A stretch of 29,749 nt of DNA from positions 1 to 29,749 of the forward strand of contig JBLNDG010000111.1 in assembly GCA_050261415.1 (NCBI GenBank). The letters are read 5' to 3'. The DNA is from JBLNDG01 sp050261415. GTDB taxonomy: Bacteria > Bacillota > Clostridia > Lutisporales > Lutisporaceae. Shown here one piece after another: positions 8,638-16,368 of this stretch. The notes under the pieces were generated by a model that saw only the letters and a program-made list of their open reading frames with translations, was not told where the DNA came from and made no database searches. The translations under genes were made by a program, and so were the position numbers. Numbering within the stretch: position 1 is the stretch's first letter; the number at the start of each line of letters is the position of its first letter.

Positions 8638-10485
8638 GTGAAGAGAAGACTTACTGTGTTTACAGTATTTATTATAATAATAATGCTCACATCCGCTTTA
8701 TCTGCTTATTGTGATGACGACAGAAGCTATTATATGAGCAGCTTCACTGTCAATGCGGTTTTGGACAGCGGCGGCAGTATGAATATTGAGGAGAAAATTA
8801 CTTATGAATTTGACGGTAGCTTCAGAGGTGTGTACAGAACTTTAAAAACAGAAAACAGCGATGGTATAAGCAATATTGAGGCTTTCAAGCAGGTTAACGG
8901 ACAGCTAAAAAAGTTTGCGCAAAATGATTCGGAAGCAGAGAATACATACCAGATAATAGATGAAAACGGCGGTATAAAACTGAAGCTTTTTTCAACTTCC
9001 CAGGATGAAAGCAAGACTTTTTTGATAAGGTACAAGGTATTGAATGTTGCAACCAGATATAATGATACCGGAGAATTGTACTGGAAGTTCATGGGGGATG
9101 AAACAGACGTAAAAATAGAAAGCTTCGTGGTGAATATCACATTGCCCGAAGGAGCTGAAGAAAAGGATACAAAGATTTATGGGCACGGCCCTCTTTCAGG
9201 GAATACAGAAATATCGGGTCCTAATAGTGTAAGGCTTTCTGTTGATAAGCTGCTTCCCCATAATTTCGTTGAAGCCAGGGTACTCTTTCCGGTCAATTTA
9301 ATAAGCGAATCCAAAAGAGTCGTCAATAAAGATGCACTGAATGAAATATTTGCTGAGGAGGAAAAATGGGCCGATGAAGCGAATGCAAAAAGAGTGCGTG
9401 CACGGTTATCACTAGGCATTTCACTTTTGTTTGCATTGTTTGAACTATTAATGATAATATATTTATACTTCAAGTATGATAAGGAATACAAAGTAAAATT
9501 CGAAGGGGAATATTTCCGGGAGCTGCCCGGCAGTTACTCACCCGCTGTACTGTCAGTATTGTGGAATTTTGGGAAGGTACATCCCAGGGATATAACAGCC
9601 ACAATGATGGATTTGGTCAGAAGGAAATACCTCATACTTAATGTGGAACAAAAAGAAATCAAAGGACTTATTAAGCACAAGATAGAGAATGAGTATATCT
9701 TTGAACTGGATAAAAAAGCAGATATGGAAGCGCTCAGCTCTCATGAAAAGTACTTTATAGACTGGCTAATAGCATCTATAGGGGACGGGGAAAGGGTAAC
9801 TCTTAAAGAAATTGAACACTCTGCCAAAACCGTTAAGGGCGCTGAGGATTTCAAGGCTGACTATGAGGCATGGGTTGAATATGTAAAAACAGAGGCTGAA
9901 GGTCTTTCTTTCTTTGACAGGAATACCATGAAAGGTCAGATATATGGAGTGATTGTTTCAGTCGTAGGTATGGTATATGGCGGATATACAGCAGCCGTAC
10001 ACGGTAACTTTGCAGGTTTTGCACTACTGTTGATAACATCTATAATACTTTTGGTATATTCCCTTTTTATAAAGAGACGGTCGAGATATGGCGGGAAGCA
10101 GTACAAGATGTGGAAGGCCTTCCGGAGGTTCCTGCTGCATTTCAGTCAGTTGGACAAAGCAGATCTTCCCGCAGTAATACTATGGGAACATTATCTTGTA
10201 TATGCCATAACCCTGGGAGTGGCAAAAGAGGTTATAAGCCAGCTTAAGGTAGTATTCTTGGAAGATGATTTCAAGAATTCCGGACTTACCTATATGTACT
10301 ACGGTTACTATGGACATAACTATGATTATTTTGATACAATAAATCATGTGACCGATACAATGGTAAAAACAGCAGAGTCGACATATACACAGGCAATATC
10401 CAAACTCTCATCTTCCGGCGGAGGCGGCGGCGGATTCTCCGGCGGCGGTGGTGGCGGAGGCGGCGGCGGTGCCGGCGCATTCTAA
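8638..10485 (+). CDS. DUF2207 family membrane protein with poly-glycine C-terminus
   Basis: A predicted membrane-anchored protein of 615 residues with unknown biochemical role. A signal peptide or anchor (residues 1-25) is followed by an extracytoplasmic beta-rich DUF2207 domain (about 30-205, with YEFDGSFRGVYRTL), a transmembrane segment near 258-280, a soluble domain containing SPAVLSVLWNFGKVHPRDI, and a pair of transmembrane segments around 440-485. The end is almost pure glycine with a few serines. GTG 8638 is chosen because GGGAGGT (8621-8627) is about ten bases before it and yields a proper signal peptide; GTG 8626 overlaps the Shine-Dalgarno. The lemA gene starts 22 bases after its stop, a common pairing that suggests joint action at the envelope. 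Confidence 0.82.
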   Translation: MKRRLTVFTVFIIIIMLTSALSAYCDDDRSYYMSSFTVNAVLDSGGSMNIEEKITYEFDGSFRGVYRTLKTENSDGISNIEAFKQVNGQLKKFAQNDSEAENTYQIIDENGGIKLKLFSTSQDESKTFLIRYKVLNVATRYNDTGELYWKFMGDETDVKIESFVVNITLPEGAEEKDTKIYGHGPLSGNTEISGPNSVRLSVDKLLPHNFVEARVLFPVNLISESKRVVNKDALNEIFAEEEKWADEANAKRVRARLSLGISLLFALFELLMIIYLYFKYDKEYKVKFEGEYFRELPGSYSPAVLSVLWNFGKVHPRDITATMMDLVRRKYLILNVEQKEIKGLIKHKIENEYIFELDKKADMEALSSHEKYFIDWLIASIGDGERVTLKEIEHSAKTVKGAEDFKADYEAWVEYVKTEAEGLSFFDRNTMKGQIYGVIVSVVGMVYGGYTAAVHGNFAGFALLLITSIILLVYSLFIKRRSRYGGKQYKMWKAFRRFLLHFSQLDKADLPAVILWEHYLVYAITLGVAKEVISQLKVVFLEDDFKNSGLTYMYYGYYGHNYDYFDTINHVTDTMVKTAESTYTQAISKLSSSGGGGGGFSGGGGGGGGGGAGAF

Positions 10486-10507
10486 AATAAGGAGGTAGTT
10501 GATAAGG

Positions 10508-11053
10508 ATGGGTATATTAGTATTCATTGTAATATTAGTGATAATACTACTTGCCATAAGCACGTACAATAATCTTATAATAAAAAGAAACAGGGTACGC
10601 AACGCTTGGGCGCAAATCGACGTGCAGCTTAGAAAGAGGTTTGACCTTATCCCCAACTTGGTTGAAACGGTTAAAGGATATGCAAAGCATGAAGCCGGTA
10701 CATTGGAAGCTGTGGTTAAGGCAAGAAATCAGTACATCAGTGCAGGAACACCGGAAGATATGATGAAAGCCAATACAGAGATGACAGGTGCATTGGGAAG
10801 GCTGTTCGCGGTAGCTGAAAGTTACCCTGACTTGAAGGCTAACAGCAATTTTATGGAGCTCCAGGGAGAATTGACTTCTATAGAGGAAAAGATTGCTTAC
10901 GCCAGACAGTTCTATAATGATACAGTGTTGATGCACAACAATGCAATACAGGTATTTCCTGCAAACATTTTTGCCGGTGTGTTCGGATTCAGGGAAGAGC
11001 CGTTTTTTAAAGCAGAAGAGAATGAAAGACAAAATGTGAAGGTACAATTTTAA
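10508..11053 (+). CDS. lemA: LemA family protein
   Basis: A 181-residue LemA-family protein with one N-terminal transmembrane segment (residues 2-20) and a helical-bundle body. The family signature is seen in RNRVRNAWAQIDVQLRKRFDLIPNLV, here from about residue 28, and in TVKGYAKHE after it. NDTVLMHNNAIQVFPANIFA near the end matches the usual C-terminal block. ATG 10508 is preferred to TTG 10499, since GGAGG (10491-10495) would be only a few bases from the TTG. It follows the DUF2207 gene closely and is probably in the same operon. Its molecular function is not established; LemA proteins are membrane-tethered and often partnered with DUF2207 or TPM proteins. Confidence 0.9.
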   Translation: MGILVFIVILVIILLAISTYNNLIIKRNRVRNAWAQIDVQLRKRFDLIPNLVETVKGYAKHEAGTLEAVVKARNQYISAGTPEDMMKANTEMTGALGRLFAVAESYPDLKANSNFMELQGELTSIEEKIAYARQFYNDTVLMHNNAIQVFPANIFAGVFGFREEPFFKAEENERQNVKVQF

Positions 11054-11063
11054 AAAAATAATG

Positions 11064-11149
11064 GAAAAGGGCAATAGGCAATAGGGTTAGGTAGGTCTTC
11101 GAAGAATTTACTGATACCAGTGCCCATAGCCTATAGCCCATTGCCTTTC
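11064..11149 (+). repeat. Hairpin built from GGCAATAGG-like units
   Basis: The left arm repeats GGCAATA twice (11070-11083). The right arm carries CCCATAGCCTATAGCCCATT (11123-11142) and then GCC. AAAGGCAAT-type sequence pairs at the base, with an internal loop and a second paired block toward the tip. The loop is about 35 bases. It separates lemA from rarA and may act as a terminator, since the right arm is followed by TTTCTTTAT. Its repeat composition also resembles dispersed intergenic elements. Confidence 0.5.
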
Positions 11150-11192
11150 TTTATAGGAATATATAAAAAGTTATAAAGGCAGGTAGTAACCA

Positions 11193-12524
11193 ATGAAAAA
11201 TGAAATGTACAGCCTTTTTGACCTCAACAGGGAACAGGAAATGAAAAAGGAAAGCCCCCTCGCAATGAGGATGAGGCCTGAATCCATAGATGAATTTGTT
11301 GGGCAGGAAAGTATAGTTGCCCCTGGGAAGCTCCTGTATAGGGCAATTAAAGCGGATAAGCTGACATCCTTGATATTTTTCGGACCACCTGGTACAGGAA
11401 AGACAACCTTGGCAAAAATAATAGCGAATACTACAAAATCATATTTTGAGCAATTAAATGCAGTCACTTCCGGAGTCGGCGACATAAGAAGAGTTGTTGA
11501 CGAGGCTAAGAACCGTAAGGGTATGTATGGACAAAAGACAATTCTTTTTATAGATGAAATTCATAGATTCAACAAATCACAGCAGGATGCATTGCTTCCA
11601 TATGTTGAGGACGGCACTGTCATCCTGATTGGAGCCACAACGGAGAATCCTTATTTTGAAGTAAATGATGCGCTGCTGTCGCGGTCCACGGTTTTTAGGC
11701 TAAATTCTTTGGATGATAAAGCTATCCGGAGCATAATTGAAAGATGCATTAAAGATGAAAAAAAGGGCTTAGGAGCTTACAACATTGAAATAAGCGACGA
11801 AGCACTTGAACATATAGTGAATATATCAAACGGCGATGCAAGAGCTGCATTGAATGCAATTGAGCTTGCAGTTTTGACTACGGAGAAAAGTGAAGACGGC
11901 AAGATACATATTGACTTGAAAACAGCAGAGGAATGCATACAGAAAAGGGCTATAAATTATGAAAAAAAAGGAGAAAATCATTACGATACAATTTCTGCCT
12001 TTATAAAAAGCATGAGAGGTTCTGACCCTGATGCTGTATTGTATTATCTTGCAAAAATGCTGTATGCGGGTGAAGACCCGAAATTTATTGCCAGAAGAAT
12101 AGTGATTTGCTCTTCGGAAGATGTTGGAAATGCTGATCCAAACGCCATTGTTGTTGCCACCGCAGCAGCTAATGCCGTACAAATGATAGGAATGCCCGAG
12201 GCACAGATTATACTCTCACAGGCAGCCTTGTATGTAGCATGTGCACCAAAAAGCAATTCCGCTGTGGCGGGCATAGGCAAAGCCATGGAGGATGTGAAAA
12301 ACAAAAGAACAGGTACGGTACCGCTTCATCTTAGAAATGATGCATTCAAGGGGGCAAAGGAATGGGGCTATGGGGTGGAATACAAGTACCCGCATGATTT
12401 CGAAGGAAATTACGTTGAACAGCAGTATCTTCCCGATGAACTGAAGGATGCAAAGTATTATTTCCCCTCTGACAACGGATATGAAAAAAGAATGAAGGAT
12501 TTGCCGAAGCTCAAGGGCAGATGA
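11193..12524 (+). CDS. rarA: Replication-associated recombination protein A (RarA/MgsA AAA+ ATPase)
   Basis: A 443-residue clamp-loader-like AAA+ ATPase that acts at stalled replication forks. The Walker A loop GPPGTGKT is at residues 64-71, Walker B is FIDEIHRF, sensor 1 is GATTENP, and the sensor 2 region includes NGDARAALNAIE. The conserved RarA tail is present: CSSEDVGNADP, PEAQIILSQAALYVA, CAPKSNSA and VPLHLRNDAFKGAKEWGYG. Length is normal for the family. The start ATG has GGCAGG upstream with moderate spacing. The gene is probably transcribed alone and ends at a strong bidirectional terminator shared with the convergent gene. Confidence 0.95.
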   Translation: MKNEMYSLFDLNREQEMKKESPLAMRMRPESIDEFVGQESIVAPGKLLYRAIKADKLTSLIFFGPPGTGKTTLAKIIANTTKSYFEQLNAVTSGVGDIRRVVDEAKNRKGMYGQKTILFIDEIHRFNKSQQDALLPYVEDGTVILIGATTENPYFEVNDALLSRSTVFRLNSLDDKAIRSIIERCIKDEKKGLGAYNIEISDEALEHIVNISNGDARAALNAIELAVLTTEKSEDGKIHIDLKTAEECIQKRAINYEKKGENHYDTISAFIKSMRGSDPDAVLYYLAKMLYAGEDPKFIARRIVICSSEDVGNADPNAIVVATAAANAVQMIGMPEAQIILSQAALYVACAPKSNSAVAGIGKAMEDVKNKRTGTVPLHLRNDAFKGAKEWGYGVEYKYPHDFEGNYVEQQYLPDELKDAKYYFPSDNGYEKRMKDLPKLKGR

Positions 12525-12525
12525 T

Positions 12526-12567
12526 AAAAAATAGGAGAGCTCATTTAAAGAACTCTCCTATTTTTTT
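12526..12567. terminator. Bidirectional Rho-independent terminator
   Basis: AAAAAATAGGAGAG (12526-12539) and CTCTCCTATTTTTT (12553-12566) form a perfect 14-bp stem with a 13-base loop and a T-run on each strand. It ends rarA on the plus strand. The right arm also encodes the last residues (IGEFF) of the minus-strand gene, whose stop lies in the loop. Confidence 0.88.
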
Positions 12568-14094
12568 AAATATATTGTTATACTTTGATTCTGCAGGATT
12601 TTCCTGAATGTTGTCAGCTTTTGCATCTGCCGTAGGTCTTGCCGGCACACTTGAATACATATCATCCGGTTTTTTACTTTGTGATGCTTCAGCAGTTTTC
12701 TTTTTATTGTCACCTGGCTTGGATGCAAACACTGATACATTATTCCTGTCTTCAAGAAGGCTTTCATAGCTGGGAAGAGGATTGGATTTCATGAACTTCT
12801 CTTTGAAGGCAGTTTTCTTAAGGGGTTGGTTTTCAATAGTGTTGCTTTGCCTTACGTTGAATGTTTCAACCTTATCCTGTTTTGCATTGCCTTCGTAATT
12901 TTTTCTGGAGTCTGTCTTTTCGAGGCTTTCCAGTCTGGAGCTTAAGTGCTTCACATTTTCGGACAGTGCTTTTATTTCATTTAATATTTCTTTAGCATAC
13001 TCATTCATATCATTACTGATGGTCTCACCTTTTTCTTTAGGTGTATCAACAGCGTAATTTTTTAGGTTTATTTCTAAGGGTCTTATGATTTTATAGCTTT
13101 TGTCAATTAAAAAGTAACCTTTATTTACATGTACGGTACCTGAATTTTTTAATATGCTCATATAAATCAAACTCATATCGGAATTGACAGGAAGTTCGAT
13201 ATTCTTATTCCACTTATATGCAGAATCATCAAGAGTATATTGAAAGTAAACACTATCCTTAATCCATGAAAGGTGAACGGATTTGTCATCATAAAAGAAT
13301 ACAGGGACTATATTAACAGTGTCTACTTTTTCCATATATAACTGCTTGAATTCAATGCTGTTGCTGTTTGCAGCTTTACTGACAAAATGCTGTACAAAAT
13401 TATTTCCGTTTTCACTAATAAAGCATAGAAGGTTTATATTTTTATTGTGATATATAAGTTTTACATAGGGATAGCTTTTATACGCTGTCTGAAGGGTTTT
13501 ATAAGTCCATGCCTTTGTACTGCTATCATAACAATAGTAATTTATGAAATAGTTTGTTCCATCATACCAGACACAGGAAAAGTGTAAACAGCCATTTTTG
13601 GTGTGCAACAGGGAGTATGCATTATCAATGTTCTGAGCATAGATTTCAGAAAGACTGCTTTTTTTCCATGATAATTCCGGAAAGGAATTCTGTTCGTTTG
13701 CATCCTTAATCATATGGTATACGGTATGCATATTTGCAATAGGCAGCTTTTTTAAGAAAAATACATGTATTGAGCTGTTGATTACAAGGATATCCATAAG
13801 ATATAATGCAGAACTGTTATGAACATTGATTACTTGTTCAAATCTCCAACCCAAACTGTTGTAGTAAAAAAGAAGAAGGCCTTTATATCTGCTGTTGCAT
13901 ATAAGGTATAAGGTATTATCCGTATCTATGGTTACGGCAAAATCGCTGTTAACCTGGCTTATTAGAATAGTATCCTTTGTTTCACCCGAATTGGCTACCT
14001 CTTTATAACAGATTGAATTATCTTTATAATAGAAAAAATATCTGTTGCCATGAGAATCTTCTATTACTGCCGACGGCTTGATATCAGACACCAT
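12541..14094 (-). CDS. Protein of unknown function: repetitive beta-rich region, coiled coil, disordered tail
   Basis: I do not recognise the family. The 517-residue product has no signal peptide or transmembrane segment. Residues about 5-340 show repeating units of short hydrophobic strands rich in Tyr, Phe and Trp with intervening turns (GNRYFFYYKDN, NTLYLICNSRYKGLL, GLHF-like and SVHLSWIKDSVYFQY), which looks like a beta-propeller such as the sialidase-like kind. A charged helix follows (EYAKEILNEIKALSENVKHL) that is likely a coiled coil. Then comes a long Lys/Ser/Asn-rich disordered stretch, ending in the amphipathic NIFKKIGEFFK. ATG 14094 is chosen because AGAGGTGG (14106-14099) precedes it. 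It is divergent from the cysteine-rich gene at 14288. Confidence 0.8.
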   Translation of the reverse strand: MVSDIKPSAVIEDSHGNRYFFYYKDNSICYKEVANSGETKDTILISQVNSDFAVTIDTDNTLYLICNSRYKGLLLFYYNSLGWRFEQVINVHNSSALYLMDILVINSSIHVFFLKKLPIANMHTVYHMIKDANEQNSFPELSWKKSSLSEIYAQNIDNAYSLLHTKNGCLHFSCVWYDGTNYFINYYCYDSSTKAWTYKTLQTAYKSYPYVKLIYHNKNINLLCFISENGNNFVQHFVSKAANSNSIEFKQLYMEKVDTVNIVPVFFYDDKSVHLSWIKDSVYFQYTLDDSAYKWNKNIELPVNSDMSLIYMSILKNSGTVHVNKGYFLIDKSYKIIRPLEINLKNYAVDTPKEKGETISNDMNEYAKEILNEIKALSENVKHLSSRLESLEKTDSRKNYEGNAKQDKVETFNVRQSNTIENQPLKKTAFKEKFMKSNPLPSYESLLEDRNNVSVFASKPGDNKKKTAEASQSKKPDDMYSSVPARPTADAKADNIQENPAESKYNNIFKKIGEFFK

Positions 14095-14287
14095 ATCACC
14101 ACCTCTAAAATAGTGCAAACAAGTATTCATTTATTAATATGGGTCTGCTTAATAATTTATGTTATTGGAATGGAAATTTGTCATTCAAAAAATCCTTTAA
14201 ATATTTAAAAACTTGTTCACAAAACAAACTGCTGCTCCATATTATAAATTAGGCAGTAAAGAAATCCATAAAGAGGAAGGTGAGAAT

Positions 14288-15043
14288 ATGTCATTACCAA
14301 CTATCTTGTGCACAGGAACAACAACAGTTACTGTTAAAGTAGATGGGCAAACGCAAACGAAGGATTTATTTTTCGAGTGTCTGAAGGTAAAGAAAGTATT
14401 TGATGAATTTGTTTTAAGGGATTGTGTTGAGGGCATCAAATTCAAGGTTTGTGGAGTACCTTGCGACACTACTATTGAGCCGCAGTTGATTCTGAGGAAC
14501 TGCCAACTTAGTAATGTAGAGATTAAAAATGTTTCCACTGCAGAAGAGAAGAGGCTGAGGTTTTCAGGCAAGTGCTGCTGCGAGGTATTTGGAAAAGACC
14601 AAAAAGGAAAAATAGTAAGACTTGAAGTACTTGACGTTCCGGAAGGGACACATTTATCCGCAGGACCCGGCGGAGAGCTGTGCTTCAGCTTTAGTGTAAG
14701 AAGAACTTATCCCAACGCGACAGAAGAAAACTTTGAAAAACTGATTCACTTCCTTGAGCAGGGAAGATTTGAATTGCAATGCCTTGGCGAAGCTGTAATA
14801 GATGAAGAAAATAATACAGTTAAAAATGATATTCTAGTAACAAATTTAGGTGCCTTTATTGCAATTAAATTTGATGCTGAAGTCCAAGTTTGCGTTCCGG
14901 TACTGGGCTACTGCTCTATTGAAGAAGAAATCGGCCCTGAAGAGATTACCTTCTGTGAGGAGTTCGAATTTGAAGATATACCTTCATTCAATCCCCCGCA
15001 GCTTGGAGTTCCTGTTCCACCCTACAACGGTGATTTAACTTAA
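14288..15043 (+). CDS. Cysteine-rich protein of unknown function, possibly spore-associated
   Basis: The 251-residue protein has about 14 cysteines, including a CCC run in SGKCCCEVFG, and no signal peptide. ATG 14288 is chosen because GAGGAAGG ends seven bases before it; an upstream ATG in frame lacks a good site. The early LFFECLKVKKVFDEFVLRDC recalls the opening of clostridial spore-coat or SPOCS-type proteins, and the body is beta-rich with a negatively charged and proline-rich end. That family suggestion is weak. No metal-binding or catalytic motif is clear, but the many cysteines suggest disulfide cross-linking or metal binding. A small redox-domain frame starts four bases after its stop and shares its transcript. 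Confidence 0.75.
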   Translation: MSLPTILCTGTTTVTVKVDGQTQTKDLFFECLKVKKVFDEFVLRDCVEGIKFKVCGVPCDTTIEPQLILRNCQLSNVEIKNVSTAEEKRLRFSGKCCCEVFGKDQKGKIVRLEVLDVPEGTHLSAGPGGELCFSFSVRRTYPNATEENFEKLIHFLEQGRFELQCLGEAVIDEENNTVKNDILVTNLGAFIAIKFDAEVQVCVPVLGYCSIEEEIGPEEITFCEEFEFEDIPSFNPPQLGVPVPPYNGDLT

Positions 15044-15047
15044 GACT

Positions 15048-15242
15048 ATGATAACAGAAAATATGAAAATAAAAGATATAATAAGACAATATCCTGAAGC
15101 CAAAAGAATACTTAAACACTATGATATCCTATCTATGGGCTGCGGCTGAGGGGGATACCAGGAGAAAACCCTCCGGCAGGCTGCCGAATGTAAAGGGTTG
15201 GATATTGGTAATATAATCAAACATTTAAATGGCAAGATTTAA
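15048..15242 (+). CDS. Candidate small selenoprotein (or TGA-interrupted gene) of the DUF1858/ScdA_N redox type
   Basis: From ATG 15048 the frame encodes 33 residues, meets TGA at 15147-15149, then continues for 30 codons to TAA 15240-15242. The part before the TGA has the family-like KIKDIIRQYPEAKRIL and ends in SMGCG. The part after reads GGYQEKTLRQAAECKGLD and ends in IIKHLN, the usual second half of small DUF1858 or ScdA_N-type domains (Cys-Cys-Gly-Gly, then TL-x-x-AA and a K-G-[IL]-D). The TGA aligns with a position that is cysteine in that family, giving Cys32-Gly33-Sec34 if read as selenocysteine. Initiation is probably coupled to the gene four bases upstream, since the ribosome site is weak. 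The alternative is a nonsense mutation with a 33-residue stub. Confidence 0.6.
15150..15199 (+). promoter_or_regulatory. Stem-loops just after the in-frame TGA, possible bacterial SECIS
   Basis: Two alternative stems are visible. CGGC (15174-15177) pairs with GCCG (15183-15186), leaving an AGGCT apical loop 28 bases after the TGA, with a possible lower stem AACCC (15167-15171) with GGGTT (15195-15199). Alternatively GGAG (15161-15164) pairs with CTCC (15171-15174), extended by CC/GG around a bulged A. Bacterial SECIS elements lie immediately 3' of the UGA with a G near the start of the apical loop, as in the first fold. Pairing was judged by eye only. Confidence 0.35.
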
Positions 15243-15262
15243 TCTTGCCATATTATTTTTTG
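15231..15262 (+). terminator. Rho-independent terminator at the end of the TGA-containing frame
   Basis: GGCAAGATT and AATCTTGCC (15231-15249) form a perfect 9-bp stem around one central base, followed by ATATTATTTTTTTG. The TAA of the small redox frame falls in the centre of the hairpin. Transcription therefore runs through the part after the in-frame TGA and stops exactly at the frame's end. The remaining gap to 15365 holds no gene that I can see. Confidence 0.82.
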
Positions 15263-15365
15263 TACAAAGCTGTCACTGTTTAATTTTGCATTTCATAATT
15301 TGAATTAGAGGCTCAAATATGTATGATCATGCAAGTCATGTCTATAGGGGGTATAGCTGAAGAAT

Positions 15366-16319
15366 ATGCTTCACAATTATTATTCCGTAATAAGCAGGGA
15401 TTACATCTATAAATGTGTGCTCCTATATAAATCAATGTTAAGGCATGATAAAAATTTCAGGTTTCTCATAGTATGCCTGCATGATGAGGTAAAGGACACT
15501 CTTGAGAAGCTAAGAATGAAAAATACAGAACTAATCGATATAAGCCAGATAGAAAAATATGATACTGAGCTTGCAGCAATTAAGAATTCAAGAAATACAA
15601 AACAATATGCATGGGCGGTAAAGCCTGCCGCAGCGCTCTATATATTAGAGCATTACAGAGAGGTAAGTCACATCATATGGCTGGATGGGGATACGGCGTT
15701 TTTATCCAGCCCTGAAGCTATATTTGAAGAATGGGGGAAAAGTTCAATACTTCTTACAGAGGAAAAATTCACTGGCAAATACGAATATTTAAGCAGCATA
15801 TACGGTTATTTCAACACAGGCTTTATGGGCTTCAACAGGGATGATACTGCCATAAAGAGCTTGAAATATTTCAGGAAAAGGCTTCTTGAGTGGAACTATG
15901 ATAAAAAGGAACAGTACAGGTGGAATGACCAGCTGTATGTCAGCGATTGGAAAGGCCGTTTTGATAATGTCGGAGTAGTAAAAAACCCCGGAATTAATCT
16001 CACACCCTTTATATTCAACAGGATACTGGAAGAAGAGGGAGGGGTTCTAAAAACAAGGGATAGGGATATATACTTCAATGATTACAAAATTGTGCTCTTT
16101 CACTTTTATGGTTTCAAGTGCTTTAACAATAAGGAATTTGAACTGTGCTACTACACTGATATATATCACAAGCCGGAAATAGATATAATCTATGTTCCTT
16201 ATATGAAAGAAGCTCTGAGGGCAATTAGAGAAATTGCAAAAACAAATAAGAGCAGAAGTCTGAAATATGACGAAAAGTACGATTATATAAGAAATCATTA
16301 TAGGTTAAGTGCGTCATAA
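15366..16319 (+). CDS. GT-A fold glycosyltransferase-like protein (single domain)
   Basis: A 317-residue cytoplasmic protein that looks like a nucleotide-sugar-dependent glycosyltransferase related to the GT8 kind. It has the metal-binding D-x-D as Asp107-Gly-Asp109 in HIIWLDGDTAFLSSP, preceded by YAWAVKPAAALYIL, and later YGYFNTGFMGFNRD, WNDQLYVSDW and IVLFHFYGFK. It parallels the first domain of the next gene residue by residue, with D-x-D at the same position. ATG 15366 is used because it gives the same start as the paralogue (M-x-HNY), although the AGGGGG upstream is rather distant; a CTG at 15357 is closer to it. Donor and acceptor cannot be told from sequence. Confidence 0.8.
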   Translation: MLHNYYSVISRDYIYKCVLLYKSMLRHDKNFRFLIVCLHDEVKDTLEKLRMKNTELIDISQIEKYDTELAAIKNSRNTKQYAWAVKPAAALYILEHYREVSHIIWLDGDTAFLSSPEAIFEEWGKSSILLTEEKFTGKYEYLSSIYGYFNTGFMGFNRDDTAIKSLKYFRKRLLEWNYDKKEQYRWNDQLYVSDWKGRFDNVGVVKNPGINLTPFIFNRILEEEGGVLKTRDRDIYFNDYKIVLFHFYGFKCFNNKEFELCYYTDIYHKPEIDIIYVPYMKEALRAIREIAKTNKSRSLKYDEKYDYIRNHYRLSAS

Positions 16320-16368
16320 GGCGTTTTAATACAAGACAATACTCAGTTTTGCAAGGGAGGTGCGTGTA

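Noticed and set aside
10286..10480. Arginine-rich minus-strand frame opposite the glycine tail
   Set aside because: It is the complement of glycine codons, hence low-complexity antisense translation.
16360..16368. GTG start for the two-domain glycosyltransferase
   Set aside because: It overlaps the ribosome binding site; TTG 16369 has proper spacing and matches the paralogue's N-terminus.
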